From Alphaproteobacteria bacterium (lineage in GTDB: Bacteria; Pseudomonadota; Alphaproteobacteria; Kiloniellales; J153), in NCBI GenBank assembly GCA_003693905.1, contig RFLL01000384.1, forward strand, positions 1-5,295: 5,295 nucleotides of DNA. The letters run 5' to 3'. This document shows, piece by piece, positions 1 through 4,907 of this stretch (position 1 is the first letter of the stretch; every line of letters starts with the position of its first letter). A program made the position numbers and the translations under genes. The notes under the pieces are model-generated. The model was not told the origin of the DNA, made no database searches, and saw only the letters and a program-made list of their open reading frames with translations.

Positions 1-79
1 GGCCTGAGCCGGTGCCGCGGCCGACCCGCTTGCGCGGGCGCCGGGCCCCCGGATTGTCAGACAGTTGATTGAGCTTCAT
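1..79 (-). CDS. rplO: 50S ribosomal protein L15, N-terminal 26 codons (partial)
   Basis: The reverse complement from the ATG at 79 reads MKLNQLSDNPGARRPRKRVG followed by RGTGSG and then leaves the window. This is the characteristic L15 N-terminus: a short MKLN-x-L start, then NPGAR, then a basic glycine-rich stretch that threads into 23S rRNA. L15 is a late-assembling 50S protein, normally about 145–160 residues, so most of the gene lies beyond the left edge. Its position after rpmD is the standard spc order, and secY would be expected next. The Shine-Dalgarno sequence is modest: GGGAA at 94–90, 10 nt before the ATG. The gene is unusual here in being separated from rpmD by 154 nt rather than a few. 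Identity is confident despite the short length, because the motif and the order agree. Confidence 0.93.
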   Translation of the reverse strand, partial: MKLNQLSDNPGARRPRKRVGRGTGSG

Positions 80-103
80 TGCTGGATTGTTCCCGTTTTC
101 TTC

Positions 104-121
104 CGGTGCGCCCGCGCACCG
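104..121 (-). promoter_or_regulatory. Perfect 7-bp GC-rich hairpin upstream of rplO
   Basis: In the mRNA sense it reads CGGTGCG–CGGG–CGCACCG, a perfect 7-bp stem closing a 4-nt loop. It ends 24 nt before the rplO start codon and about 10 nt before the weak Shine-Dalgarno sequence. No U-tract follows it on either strand, so it does not look like an intrinsic terminator. It begins 7 nt after the G-tract motif, so the two could form one structured leader. The structure is seen in the sequence; a regulatory role is inferred. Confidence 0.55.
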
Positions 122-128
122 ATCAAAA

Positions 129-160
129 CCCCGTAATCGCCCAAAAACCCGTGTCGCCCC
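129..160 (-). promoter_or_regulatory. Four-tract G-quadruplex-type motif in the rpmD–rplO gap
   Basis: On the transcribed (minus) sense there are four G-tracts: GGGG at 160–157, GGG at 150–148, GGG at 142–140 and GGGG at 132–129. The loops are CGACAC (6 nt), TTTTT (5 nt) and CGATTAC (7 nt). This satisfies the usual rule of G3+ tracts with loops of 1–7 nt. A fifth tract, GGGG at 176–173, lies just upstream with a 12-nt spacer. It would be present in the mRNA ahead of rplO. The pattern is direct observation; folding and function are untested, and G-rich DNA can match this rule by chance. Confidence 0.45.
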
Positions 161-233
161 GAACCTCGTGTTCCCCGAACTCTTCTGCGGTCCGAGATCC
201 CGAGATTCCGTTCCGCCCTGGTTCCGCCCCGAT

Positions 234-428
234 CTAGTCTTCGCCCTCGACGCGCACCAGATGACGCACCTTGGCGATCATGCCGCGCACGGCCGGCGTA
301 TCTTCGAGTTCGCGCGTGCGGTTGATCTTGTTGAGGCCGAGACCGACCAGAGTGGCGCGCTGATCCCGGGTCCGGCCCGTGGCGCTGGCAACCTGGGTCA
401 CCTTGAGGGTCTTTCGAGTCGCACTCAT
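234..428 (-). CDS. rpmD: 50S ribosomal protein L30
   Basis: The 64-residue product matches bacterial L30 over its whole length. After a short MSATRKT lead comes the β-strand LKVTQVAS, then [20 protein letters not shown] (residues 19–38), which contains the family's conserved RATLxGLGL core. It then continues [20 protein letters not shown] and ends VRVEGED. L30 is a small peripheral 50S protein that binds 23S rRNA. The ATG at 428 follows the rpsE stop by 6 nt, so translation is probably coupled. The only purine-rich upstream element, GGGAG inside the end of rpsE, is weak. The size is typical (about 60 residues). Some bacterial lineages lack L30, so its presence is informative. The large gap on its downstream side is the unusual feature. 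Confidence 0.96.
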   Translation of the reverse strand: MSATRKTLKVTQVASATGRTRDQRATLVGLGLNKINRTRELEDTPAVRGMIAKVRHLVRVEGED

Positions 429-434
429 GGCCGC

Positions 435-1013
435 TTACGCTCCCGCCTCTGCCGGTGCTGCCTCACCGCGGCGTTCACCGAGGATGTCCGACACCTTCTT
501 GCCTCGGCGCTGAGCCACCATGCGCGGGCTTTCGCAGCGCGTGAGCCCGGCAAAGGCCGCCCGGATCATGTTGTGCGGATTGGAGGTTCCAACCGACTTG
601 GCAACCACGTCCTGCACCCCCAGGGCCTCGAAGATCGCACGCATCGGGCCGCCGGCAATGATGCCGGTGCCTTGATCGGCGGTGCGCATGACGACCCGGC
701 CGGAACCGAAGTGCCCCTCGACGTCATGGTGCAGCGTCCGCCCTTCGCGCAGCGGCACGCGAACCATTGCGCGCTTGGCGCGCTCCGTGGCCTTGCGAAT
801 CGCCTCGGGCACCTCGCGCGCCTTGCCGTGGCCGAATCCGACCCGTCCGCGTCCGTCGCCGACCACCACCAGCGCGGCAAAACCGAACCGCCGGCCGCCC
901 TTCACCACCTTGGCAACGCGATTGATGCTGACCAGCTTTTCGATCAGTTCCGACTCGTCGCGTCCTCCGCGATCGTCACGTTGCCGCCGGCCTTCTCTTC
1001 GCATCTGAGCCAT
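435..1013 (-). CDS. rpsE: 30S ribosomal protein S5
   Basis: S5 is a 30S body protein involved in decoding accuracy, and the loop in its N-terminal domain is where spectinomycin-resistance changes map. The 192-residue product has a charged, low-complexity N-terminal extension (residues 1–20). A double-stranded-RNA-binding-like S5 domain follows at about 22–85, with [20 protein letters not shown] and then [14 protein letters not shown]. The C-terminal domain at about 95–170 contains [20 protein letters not shown] and [16 protein letters not shown] short Ala/Glu-rich tail ends it. E. coli S5 has about 166 residues, and the extra length is all at the ends, as I recall for alphaproteobacteria. The ATG at 1013 lies 14 nt after rplR, with AAGGA at 1029–1025 overlapping the rplR stop codon. 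The in-frame Met 4 is a possible alternative start. Confidence 0.97.
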   Translation of the reverse strand: MAQMRREGRRQRDDRGGRDESELIEKLVSINRVAKVVKGGRRFGFAALVVVGDGRGRVGFGHGKAREVPEAIRKATERAKRAMVRVPLREGRTLHHDVEGHFGSGRVVMRTADQGTGIIAGGPMRAIFEALGVQDVVAKSVGTSNPHNMIRAAFAGLTRCESPRMVAQRRGKKVSDILGERRGEAAPAEAGA

Positions 1014-1027
1014 TGATCATCCCATCC

Positions 1028-1390
1028 TTAGAACGACAGACCGCCTTCGCGCGCGGCCTCGGCCAGCGCCTTGACGCGCCCGTGATAAAGGTACCCGCCG
1101 CGATCGAACACGACCTCCTTGATGCCCGCCGCCAGGGCGCGTTCTGCGATCAGCTTGCCGACTTCGGCCGCTGCCGTCTTGTCGCTGCCTTTGGCCAGGC
1201 GGCTCTTGAGAGTCTTGTCCAAGGTCGATGCCGCCGCCACGGTGGCCCCACGCCCGTCGTCGATGATCTGGGCGTAGATATGCTTGCCGGAGCGGAAAAC
1301 CGACAGACGCAGCCGGCCGCGGGATTTGCGCCGAAGCCGGGCACGCACGCGCCAGCGCCGGCGATCACTCAGTTCCTTGATGCTCAGCAT
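1028..1390 (-). CDS. rplR: 50S ribosomal protein L18
   Basis: L18 binds 5S rRNA and, with L5, helps dock it into the central protuberance of the 50S subunit. The 120-residue product has the very basic N-terminal segment ([20 protein letters not shown], residues 10–29) that contacts RNA. The L18 fold follows: [16 protein letters not shown] (30–45), the [13 protein letters not shown] stretch (52–64), [20 protein letters not shown] (71–90), and the diagnostic C-terminus [28 protein letters not shown]. Length is close to the E. coli protein (117). The ATG at 1390 is 6 nt past the rplF stop. There is no strong Shine-Dalgarno sequence at the right distance (only AAGAAG inside the end of rplF), which suggests translational coupling to rplF. 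Confidence 0.97.
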   Translation of the reverse strand: MLSIKELSDRRRWRVRARLRRKSRGRLRLSVFRSGKHIYAQIIDDGRGATVAAASTLDKTLKSRLAKGSDKTAAAEVGKLIAERALAAGIKEVVFDRGGYLYHGRVKALAEAAREGGLSF

Positions 1391-1396
1391 GGCCGG

Positions 1397-1930
1397 TTAC
1401 TTCTTCTTACCTTCCTTGCGTACGATTTGCTCGTCGGCATATTTGATGCCCTTGCCCTTGTAGGGTTCCGGCGGGCGGAACGCACGAATTTCGGCCGCCA
1501 CCTGCCCGACCTTCTGCTTGTCGGCACCGAAGACGGTGATGCTGGTCGGCTTCTCGCACTTGATGGTGATGCCCTCGGGGATCGGATAGGTAACGTCATG
1601 GCTGAAACCGAGTTGCAGGTTCAGGGTCTGGCCCTGAACCGCGGCCCGGTATCCGATGCCGTTGATCTCCAATTCCTTCGTGAACCCCTGATGGACACCG
1701 GTGACCATCGACTGGATCCGCGCCCGGGTGGTCCCCCACATGGCCCGGGCCTGCGGAGAATCCTCGACCGGTCGCACCACGATCTTGCCGTCGTCAAGCT
1801 CGACCTTGACCTCGGGCCGGATGGCGAATTCCAGCTCACCGAGCTTGCCTTTGGCCCGGACCACATTTCCGGCCAGCATGACCTCGACGCCGCTGGGCAC
1901 TTCGACCGGATTTTTCCCTACACGCGACAT
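1397..1930 (-). CDS. rplF: 50S ribosomal protein L6
   Basis: L6 sits near the sarcin–ricin loop and factor-binding site of the 50S subunit. Starting at the ATG at 1930, the product has 177 residues, the same as E. coli L6, and begins with the canonical [15 protein letters not shown]. Two L6 repeats are visible: about 10–82, and 90–165, which begins [12 protein letters not shown] and contains PIPEGIT. The C-terminal signature [11 protein letters not shown] lies at 154–164. The tail RKEGKKK is basic. The frame stays open upstream to 2011, but that extension overlaps rpsH, has no family similarity, and lacks the good AGGGAA Shine-Dalgarno at 1942–1937 that lies 6 nt before the chosen ATG. The start codon and Shine-Dalgarno fall within a 6-bp inverted repeat. 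Confidence 0.97.
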   Translation of the reverse strand: MSRVGKNPVEVPSGVEVMLAGNVVRAKGKLGELEFAIRPEVKVELDDGKIVVRPVEDSPQARAMWGTTRARIQSMVTGVHQGFTKELEINGIGYRAAVQGQTLNLQLGFSHDVTYPIPEGITIKCEKPTSITVFGADKQKVGQVAAEIRAFRPPEPYKGKGIKYADEQIVRKEGKKK

Positions 1931-1948
1931 TGTCCGTTCCCTGACAAT
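1929..1948 (-). promoter_or_regulatory. Hairpin enclosing the rplF Shine-Dalgarno and start codon
   Basis: The mRNA-sense sequence ATTGTC–AGGGAACG–GACAAT is a perfect 6-bp inverted repeat with an 8-nt loop. The Shine-Dalgarno AGGGAA lies in the loop, and the A and U of the rplF AUG form the end of the stem. A further U·G wobble would bring in the last base of the start codon. The stem is AU-rich (two GC pairs), so it would be only moderately stable. It could tune rplF initiation or couple it to ribosomes leaving rpsH. The repeat is seen; the function is inferred. Confidence 0.4.
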
Positions 1949-1976
1949 ACTTGGCCCCAATGCGGCCCCGGAATAT

Positions 1977-2375
1977 TTAGAATACTTGGCACAGAACCTC
2001 GCCGCCGACATTGGCGGCGCGAGCCTCCTGATCCGACATGACGCCGCGCGGCGTCGACAGGATCGTGATACCGAGGCCGTTGTAGTAGCGCGGCAACTCC
2101 TTGATCTTCGAATAGACCCGCCGCCCGGGCCGCGACACGCGCGCGATTTTCTGGATCACCGGTGCGCCGTCGTTGTACTTCAGCTCGATCGCCAGTTCCG
2201 ACACACCGGGGCGCTGAATCTCGACGCGATAGTCGCGGATGTACCCTTCGCGCTTCAGCACGTCGAGAACGTCGAGGCGCAGCCGCGAGGCCGGCGCGCG
2301 CACGACCGACTTGCCGCCGCGTTGTCCATTCCGGATACGGGTCAACATATCCCCCAAAGGATCGCTCATCGTCAT
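1977..2375 (-). CDS. rpsH: 30S ribosomal protein S8
   Basis: S8 is an early-assembling 30S protein that binds helix 21 of 16S rRNA. In E. coli it is also the translational repressor of the spc operon. The 132-residue product begins [18 protein letters not shown], a typical S8 N-terminus. It has the N-domain to about residue 65 and a C-domain with [14 protein letters not shown], and ends with the S8 signature [20 protein letters not shown] (about 100–119) and [10 protein letters not shown] chose the ATG at 2375 over the in-frame ATG at 2369 because AGGGAA at 2387–2382 lies 6 nt from the former and 12 nt from the latter. The frame remains open to 2441, but that part overlaps rpsN and is not S8-like. 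It follows rpsN by 19 nt; a 46-nt gap separates it from rplF. Confidence 0.97.
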   Translation of the reverse strand: MTMSDPLGDMLTRIRNGQRGGKSVVRAPASRLRLDVLDVLKREGYIRDYRVEIQRPGVSELAIELKYNDGAPVIQKIARVSRPGRRVYSKIKELPRYYNGLGITILSTPRGVMSDQEARAANVGGEVLCQVF

Positions 2376-2381
2376 CGCGCG

Positions 2382-2387
2382 TTCCCT
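2382..2387 (-). promoter_or_regulatory. Shine-Dalgarno that fixes the rpsH start
   Basis: The mRNA-sense AGGGAA, preceded by GAG, lies 6 nt before the ATG at 2375. It sits in the 19-nt rpsN–rpsH gap. The same AGGGAACG element at the same spacing precedes rplF, which supports both start choices. Confidence 0.7.
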
Positions 2388-2394
2388 CTCAGAC

Positions 2395-2700
2395 TTACCA
2401 GCTTGACTTGACCATGCCGGGAATCTGCCCGATCGAGGCAAGCTCCCTGAGCGCGATGCGCGAGACGCGCAGCTTGCGGTAGAATCCGCGCGGCCGGCCG
2501 GTCAATTCACACCGGTTGCGGATGCGCACCGCCGCACTGTTGCGCGGCAGCGCCGCCAGCTTGAGGTAGGCTTGAAACCGCTCCTCCGGCGGCAGCGACC
2601 GGTCACGTGCGGTCGCCTTCAACCGTGCCCGGCGTGCGGCGTACTGCTGTGCCATCCGTCGGCGTTTGAGATTCTTGTTCACGGCGCTTTTTTTGGCCAT
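2395..2700 (-). CDS. rpsN: 30S ribosomal protein S14, zinc-free (C-minus) type
   Basis: S14 is a 30S head protein near the A site. From the ATG at 2700 the product is 101 residues, the usual long-form length, starting [20 protein letters not shown]. The C-terminal half carries the S14 core [20 protein letters not shown] (50–69) followed by [19 protein letters not shown] and ending IPGMVKSSW. Only one cysteine (Cys64) is present, so the four-cysteine zinc ribbon of the short C-plus form is absent. This is therefore the zinc-independent class found in most proteobacteria. The start is supported by AGAAGGA at 2717–2711, 10 nt upstream. An in-frame GTG at 2724 would add eight residues without family support. 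It lies 24 nt after rplE. Confidence 0.97.
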   Translation of the reverse strand: MAKKSAVNKNLKRRRMAQQYAARRARLKATARDRSLPPEERFQAYLKLAALPRNSAAVRIRNRCELTGRPRGFYRKLRVSRIALRELASIGQIPGMVKSSW

Positions 2701-2724
2701 GTCCGTTGGGTCCTTCTGACGCAC

Positions 2725-3267
2725 TCAATTGGTGAACGGCATGTCGAACCCTTTGAGCAGGGCCCGTGCCTCTTCGTCGGTCCGTGCGGTCGTGCAGATC
2801 ACGATGTTCATGCCGCGGATCTCGTCGACCTTGTCGTAGTCGATTTCGGGGAACACGATCTGTTCCTTCAGCCCCATCGAAAAGTTGCCGCGCCCGTCGA
2901 AGCTTCTGGGCGAGACGCCGCGAAAATCGCGCACGCGCGGCAGGGCGATGGTGATCAGGCGATCCAGGAATTCGTACATCCGGTCGCGCCGCAGCGTGAC
3001 CTTGCACCCGATCGGCATGCCCTCGCGCAGTTTGAAGGTGGCAATCGACTTGCGCGCCCGGGTGATGATCGGCTTCTGACCGGCGATCAGGGCCAGTTCC
3101 GAAGCCGCGGCCTGGACCTTTTTCTGATCCTGCACCCCTTCGCCCACGCCCATGTTGACCACGATCTTTTCGATCCGCGGAACCTGCATCGGGTTCTCGT
3201 ACTTGAACTGCGCCATCAGGGCCGGGCGCACGGTCTTTTCGTAATGTTCGCGCAACCGCGTCATCAT
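2725..3267 (-). CDS. rplE: 50S ribosomal protein L5
   Basis: L5 binds 5S rRNA in the central protuberance and contributes to the inter-subunit bridge with the 30S head. The 180-residue product (E. coli 179) begins [20 protein letters not shown]. It has [19 protein letters not shown] (29–47), the L5 signature [19 protein letters not shown] (58–76), [20 protein letters not shown] (83–102), and the C-terminal [19 protein letters not shown] (139–157) before the end at DMPFTN. There are two adjacent ATG codons, at 3267 and 3264. The first is slightly better placed relative to the weak GTGGAA at 3280–3275 (7 nt), but the second cannot be excluded. It follows rplX by 19 nt. The start region can form a short stem that puts both ATGs in a loop. 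Confidence 0.97.
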   Translation of the reverse strand: MMTRLREHYEKTVRPALMAQFKYENPMQVPRIEKIVVNMGVGEGVQDQKKVQAAASELALIAGQKPIITRARKSIATFKLREGMPIGCKVTLRRDRMYEFLDRLITIALPRVRDFRGVSPRSFDGRGNFSMGLKEQIVFPEIDYDKVDEIRGMNIVICTTARTDEEARALLKGFDMPFTN

Positions 3268-3276
3268 AATCCGGTT
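3254..3276 (-). promoter_or_regulatory. Possible stem-loop around the rplE start codons
   Basis: In the mRNA sense AACCG (3276–3272) can pair with CGGTT (3258–3254), enclosing a 13-nt loop that holds both candidate rplE ATGs. The last bases of the weak Shine-Dalgarno GTGGAA fall in the left arm. In E. coli the rplX–rplE junction and early rplE contain the S8 autoregulatory target, so the location is suggestive. The stem is short, and I could not match the S8-binding core, so this is only a candidate. Confidence 0.25.
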
Positions 3277-3286
3277 CCACTCATGC

Positions 3287-3610
3287 CTAGAGGTCGATCG
3301 CCTCGCCGGAGCGCCGAGCGATCCGGACTTTGCGTCCGCCTTCCTCGATCCGGTAGCCGACCCGCGTCGGGCGGTCGGTCTTGGGATCGATCAGGGCAAC
3401 GTTCGAGATATGCAGCGGCGCTTCCTTCTCGATGATGCCGCCGGGATTGCCCGCCGTCGGGCTTTGATGGCGCTTGACCATGTTGACGCCCTGCACCAGC
3501 ACCCGCGATTCCTTACGCAGCACGCGCAGCACTTCGCCCGTCTTGCCCTTCTCGCGGCCGGTGATCACCGTCACCCGGTCGCCTTTGCGAATCCTGAACT
3601 TGCCGGCCAT
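3287..3610 (-). CDS. rplX: 50S ribosomal protein L24
   Basis: L24 is one of the two assembly-initiator proteins of the 50S subunit and lies at the exit of the peptide tunnel. The 107-residue product has an N-terminal KOW motif at about residues 8–35 ([20 protein letters not shown]), then [20 protein letters not shown] (42–61), the family's GGIxxxEAPLHxSNVAL pattern (57–73), and a C-terminal basic stretch with [20 protein letters not shown]. Length matches E. coli (104). Its ATG overlaps the rplN stop by 1 nt as TAATG, and the Shine-Dalgarno GGAGGT at 3622–3617 lies inside the end of rplN. The two genes are therefore almost certainly translationally coupled. The gene ends with TAG. Confidence 0.97.
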   Translation of the reverse strand: MAGKFRIRKGDRVTVITGREKGKTGEVLRVLRKESRVLVQGVNMVKRHQSPTAGNPGGIIEKEAPLHISNVALIDPKTDRPTRVGYRIEEGGRKVRIARRSGEAIDL

Positions 3611-3978
3611 TACAGAACCTCCGGCGCCAGCGAAATGATCTTCATAAACTTGCGTCCGCGCAGCTCGCGCGTGACCGGCCCGAAGATGCGCGTGCCGATG
3701 GGCTCGCCCTGTTTGCTGATCAGTACCGCCGCGTTGCGGTCGAAGCGGATCGCGCTGCCGTCCTCGCGGCGCAGTTCCTTGGCGGTGCGCACGATCACGG
3801 CGCGATGGACATCGCCCTTCTTCACGCGCCCGCGCGGAATCGCCTCCTTGACGCTGACCACGATCACGTCACCGATGCCGGCGGTCTTGCGCTTGGAGCC
3901 GCCCAGCACCTTGATGCACTGCACGCGGCGCGCACCGGAGTTGTCCGCAACATCGAGCTGCGTCTGCATCTGAATCAT
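3610..3978 (-). CDS. rplN: 50S ribosomal protein L14
   Basis: L14 binds 23S rRNA at the subunit interface, takes part in bridges to 16S rRNA, and is the docking site of the silencing factor RsfS. The 122-residue product is exactly the canonical length. It starts [20 protein letters not shown], continues [20 protein letters not shown] and contains the L14 signature region [20 protein letters not shown] (60–79), which continues DRNAAVLI. It ends [16 protein letters not shown] strong Shine-Dalgarno AGGAGG (3992–3987) lies 8 nt before the ATG. In E. coli this is the first gene of the separate spc operon. Here it follows rpsQ by only 21 nt, so any dedicated promoter would have to lie inside rpsQ or further upstream. 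Confidence 0.98.
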   Translation of the reverse strand: MIQMQTQLDVADNSGARRVQCIKVLGGSKRKTAGIGDVIVVSVKEAIPRGRVKKGDVHRAVIVRTAKELRREDGSAIRFDRNAAVLISKQGEPIGTRIFGPVTRELRGRKFMKIISLAPEVL

Positions 3979-3986
3979 CGTCTCTG

Positions 3987-3992
3987 CCTCCT
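3987..3992 (-). promoter_or_regulatory. Strong Shine-Dalgarno of rplN
   Basis: The mRNA-sense AGGAGG, 8 nt before the rplN ATG, is a near-perfect anti-SD match. It occupies most of the short rpsQ–rplN gap and, with rplX and rpmC, is among the strongest ribosome binding sites in the window. Confidence 0.75.
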
Positions 3993-3999
3993 GGGCGCC

Positions 4000-4245
4000 C
4001 TAGGCTGATTCAGCACCCTGGCCAACTACGCGCCAGGTCTTGCTTTTTGAAATCGGCCGGCATTCCTCGATCCGCACGACGTCGCCCACCTTGTACTGGT
4101 TGGTTTCGTCGTGGGCGTGGTACTTTTTCGACCTTTTGATGATCTTCTTGTACATGGGATGCATGACGCGACGTTCGACCAAGACGATGACCGTCTTGTC
4201 GGCCTTGTCGCTGACCACGACCCCTTGAAGGATTCGACGCGGCAT
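4000..4245 (-). CDS. rpsQ: 30S ribosomal protein S17
   Basis: S17 is an early-binding 30S protein that contacts the 5' domain of 16S rRNA. The 81-residue product (E. coli 84) is a typical OB-fold S17: [20 protein letters not shown] (1–20), [20 protein letters not shown] (21–40), then [11 protein letters not shown]. The family signature [18 protein letters not shown] lies at 54–71. The ATG at 4245 is preceded by TAGGAGAG at 4262–4255, in which the rpmC stop codon TAG overlaps the Shine-Dalgarno AGGAG. This places termination of rpmC directly on the rpsQ initiation site. It is the last gene of the S10-type block and leads straight into rplN. Confidence 0.97.
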   Translation of the reverse strand: MPRRILQGVVVSDKADKTVIVLVERRVMHPMYKKIIKRSKKYHAHDETNQYKVGDVVRIEECRPISKSKTWRVVGQGAESA

Positions 4246-4254
4246 GGGTGCAAA

Positions 4255-4262
4255 CTCTCCTA
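4255..4262 (-). promoter_or_regulatory. rpmC stop codon overlapping the rpsQ Shine-Dalgarno
   Basis: In mRNA sense TAGGAGAG contains the rpmC stop (TAG) and the rpsQ ribosome binding site (AGGAG) sharing two bases, about 10 nt before the rpsQ ATG. A ribosome ending on rpmC would cover the rpsQ initiation site, which suits coupled translation. Confidence 0.65.
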
Positions 4263-4457
4263 CGAAGCCGCCTGCTGCATCTGCTGCAGGATCGTCTTGA
4301 CGCGTGCAATATCGCGACGCACCTGGCGCACGCGAGCGGTGTTTTCCAACTGCCCGCTCGCCTTCTGGAAGCGCAGGTTGAACTGCTCCTTGCGCAGATC
4401 GAGCAGGGCCTGCTTCAACTCGTCGACCGACTTGGTCCTGAGATCACCGGCTTTCAC
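4260..4457 (-). CDS. rpmC: 50S ribosomal protein L29 (GTG start)
   Basis: L29 lies beside L23 at the peptide exit tunnel and helps form the docking site for nascent-chain factors. The 65-residue product is the usual two-helix coiled hairpin: [20 protein letters not shown] (2–21), [20 protein letters not shown] (22–41), and the L29 signature [14 protein letters not shown] (44–57). Translation starts at a GTG (4457–4455), as the alignment to MKA-x-(E/D)-L requires; no ATG is available at that point. A strong GAGGAGG element inside the end of rplP, 8 nt upstream, compensates for the weaker codon. The gap to rplP is only 3 nt. It is the only gene in the window for which a GTG start is the best choice. 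Confidence 0.96.
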   Translation of the reverse strand: MKAGDLRTKSVDELKQALLDLRKEQFNLRFQKASGQLENTARVRQVRRDIARVKTILQQMQQAAS

Positions 4458-4460
4458 GGC

Positions 4461-4880
4461 CTAACCCTCCTCGCCGATACGCGTGATGAACTTTGTGCGC
4501 ACCGGAAGTTTCGCCGCGGCCAGACGAAACGCCTCGCGGGCGAGATCCGCCGGCACGCCGTCGAGCTCGAAGATGATGCGCCCCGGATGGACGCGCGCCG
4601 CCCACCATTCGGGCGACCCCTTACCCTTGCCCTGGCGCACTTCGGCCGGTTTCTTCGATACCGGCACGTCGGGAAAGATGCGGATCCACAGCTTTCCGAC
4701 ACGCTTCATGTGGCGGGTCACGGTGCGCCGCGCGGCCTCGATCTGGCGCGCCGAGACGCGTCCCGGCGTCATCGCCTTCAGGCCATAGGCGCCGAAGGTG
4801 AGCGTATAGCCCCCCTTGGCTTTGCCGTGGATCCGGCCTTTGTGCGCTTTGCGGTATTTGGTCCGCTTCGGCTGCAACAT
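4461..4880 (-). CDS. rplP: 50S ribosomal protein L16
   Basis: L16 is a late-assembling 50S protein that helps position A-site tRNA near the peptidyl-transferase centre. The 139-residue product (E. coli 136) starts [20 protein letters not shown]. It carries the first signature [13 protein letters not shown] (59–71) and the second [13 protein letters not shown] (81–93), and ends with [20 protein letters not shown] followed by [11 protein letters not shown]. Arg82 corresponds to E. coli Arg81, the residue hydroxylated by the oxygenase RoxA (YcfD). The following residue is Gln83 (codon CAG at 4634–4632) instead of the Met seen in E. coli. The ATG at 4880 has a Shine-Dalgarno GAGGGAG at 4894–4888, 7 nt upstream. 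It follows rpsC by 27 nt. Confidence 0.97.
   Translation of the reverse strand: MLQPKRTKYRKAHKGRIHGKAKGGYTLTFGAYGLKAMTPGRVSARQIEAARRTVTRHMKRVGKLWIRIFPDVPVSKKPAEVRQGKGKGSPEWWAARVHPGRIIFELDGVPADLAREAFRLAAAKLPVRTKFITRIGEEG
4466..4472 (-). promoter_or_regulatory. Shine-Dalgarno that supports the rpmC GTG start
   Basis: GAGGAGG in mRNA sense lies within the last codons of rplP, 8 nt before the GTG at 4457. It encodes part of the L16 tail Glu-Glu-Gly and also serves as the ribosome binding site of rpmC. Its strength and spacing settle the GTG as the start. Confidence 0.7.
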
Positions 4881-4907
4881 GGTTCTGCTCCCTCGCTCCG
4901 ACGCCGG

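Larger units (their letters stand above)
80..233 (-). other. G-rich non-coding gap / probable rplO leader
   Basis: This is the only sizeable intergenic region in the window, 154 nt against 46 nt or less elsewhere. No frame gives a plausible protein; the best minus-strand alternative is a 20-codon GTG frame that runs into rplO out of frame. The mRNA strand is strongly G-biased (about 61 G to 34 C by hand count) and carries ten runs of three or more G. It also holds short direct repeats. On the plus strand these are CCCCGAAC at 157–164 and 173–180, CCGAGAT at 192–198 and 200–206, and GTTCCGCCC at 210–218 and 221–229. A G-quadruplex-type motif and a hairpin sit in the rplO-proximal half. I see no convincing promoter or terminator. 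The likely role is a structured 5' leader for rplO and downstream genes, but that is inference. Confidence 0.6.

Noticed and set aside
57..119. 20-codon GTG frame on the minus strand in the rpmD–rplO gap
   Set aside because: It has no ribosome binding site and no resemblance to a known peptide, and runs out of frame into rplO. It is too short to support.
89..128. TTGATC on the minus strand as a -35 promoter element for rplO
   Set aside because: No acceptable -10 element occurs 16–18 nt downstream; that space is filled by the GC-rich hairpin.
140..150. T5 tract in the rpmD–rplO gap as an intrinsic terminator
   Set aside because: On the mRNA strand no GC-rich stem precedes the U-tract; it is flanked by G-tracts and fits the quadruplex loop better.
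69..1016. Plus-strand open frame of 315 codons
   Set aside because: It lies antisense to rpsE and rpmD and crosses the non-coding gap. It has no recognisable domain, and its composition is as expected for the reverse of GC-rich genes; the overlapped genes are unmistakable.
1931..2011. Upstream extension of rplF by 27 codons
   Set aside because: It overlaps rpsH and has no L6 similarity; the ATG at 1930 gives the canonical MSRVGKNP start and a good Shine-Dalgarno.
1013..2041. Plus-strand open frame of 342 codons
   Set aside because: It is antisense to rplR, rplF and part of rpsH. It has no family resemblance and no convincing ribosome binding site, so it is a shadow frame.
1701..2411. Plus-strand open frame of 236 codons
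   Set aside because: It is antisense to rplF and rpsH and overlaps another antisense open frame in a different phase; both cannot be genes and neither looks like one.
2603..3280. Minus-strand 225-codon frame overlapping rplE and rpsN
   Set aside because: It is an out-of-frame reading of the genuine rplE and rpsN genes, rich in Arg/Gly/Asp repeats with no family match.
3290..3304. GAGG/CCTC inverted repeat at the end of rplX
   Set aside because: It has only four base pairs around a 7-nt loop, lies in coding sequence, and has no U-tract; likely chance.
2572..3435. Plus-strand open frame of 287 codons
   Set aside because: It is antisense to rpsN, rplE and rplX, with low-complexity Arg/Ser-rich ends typical of shadow translations.
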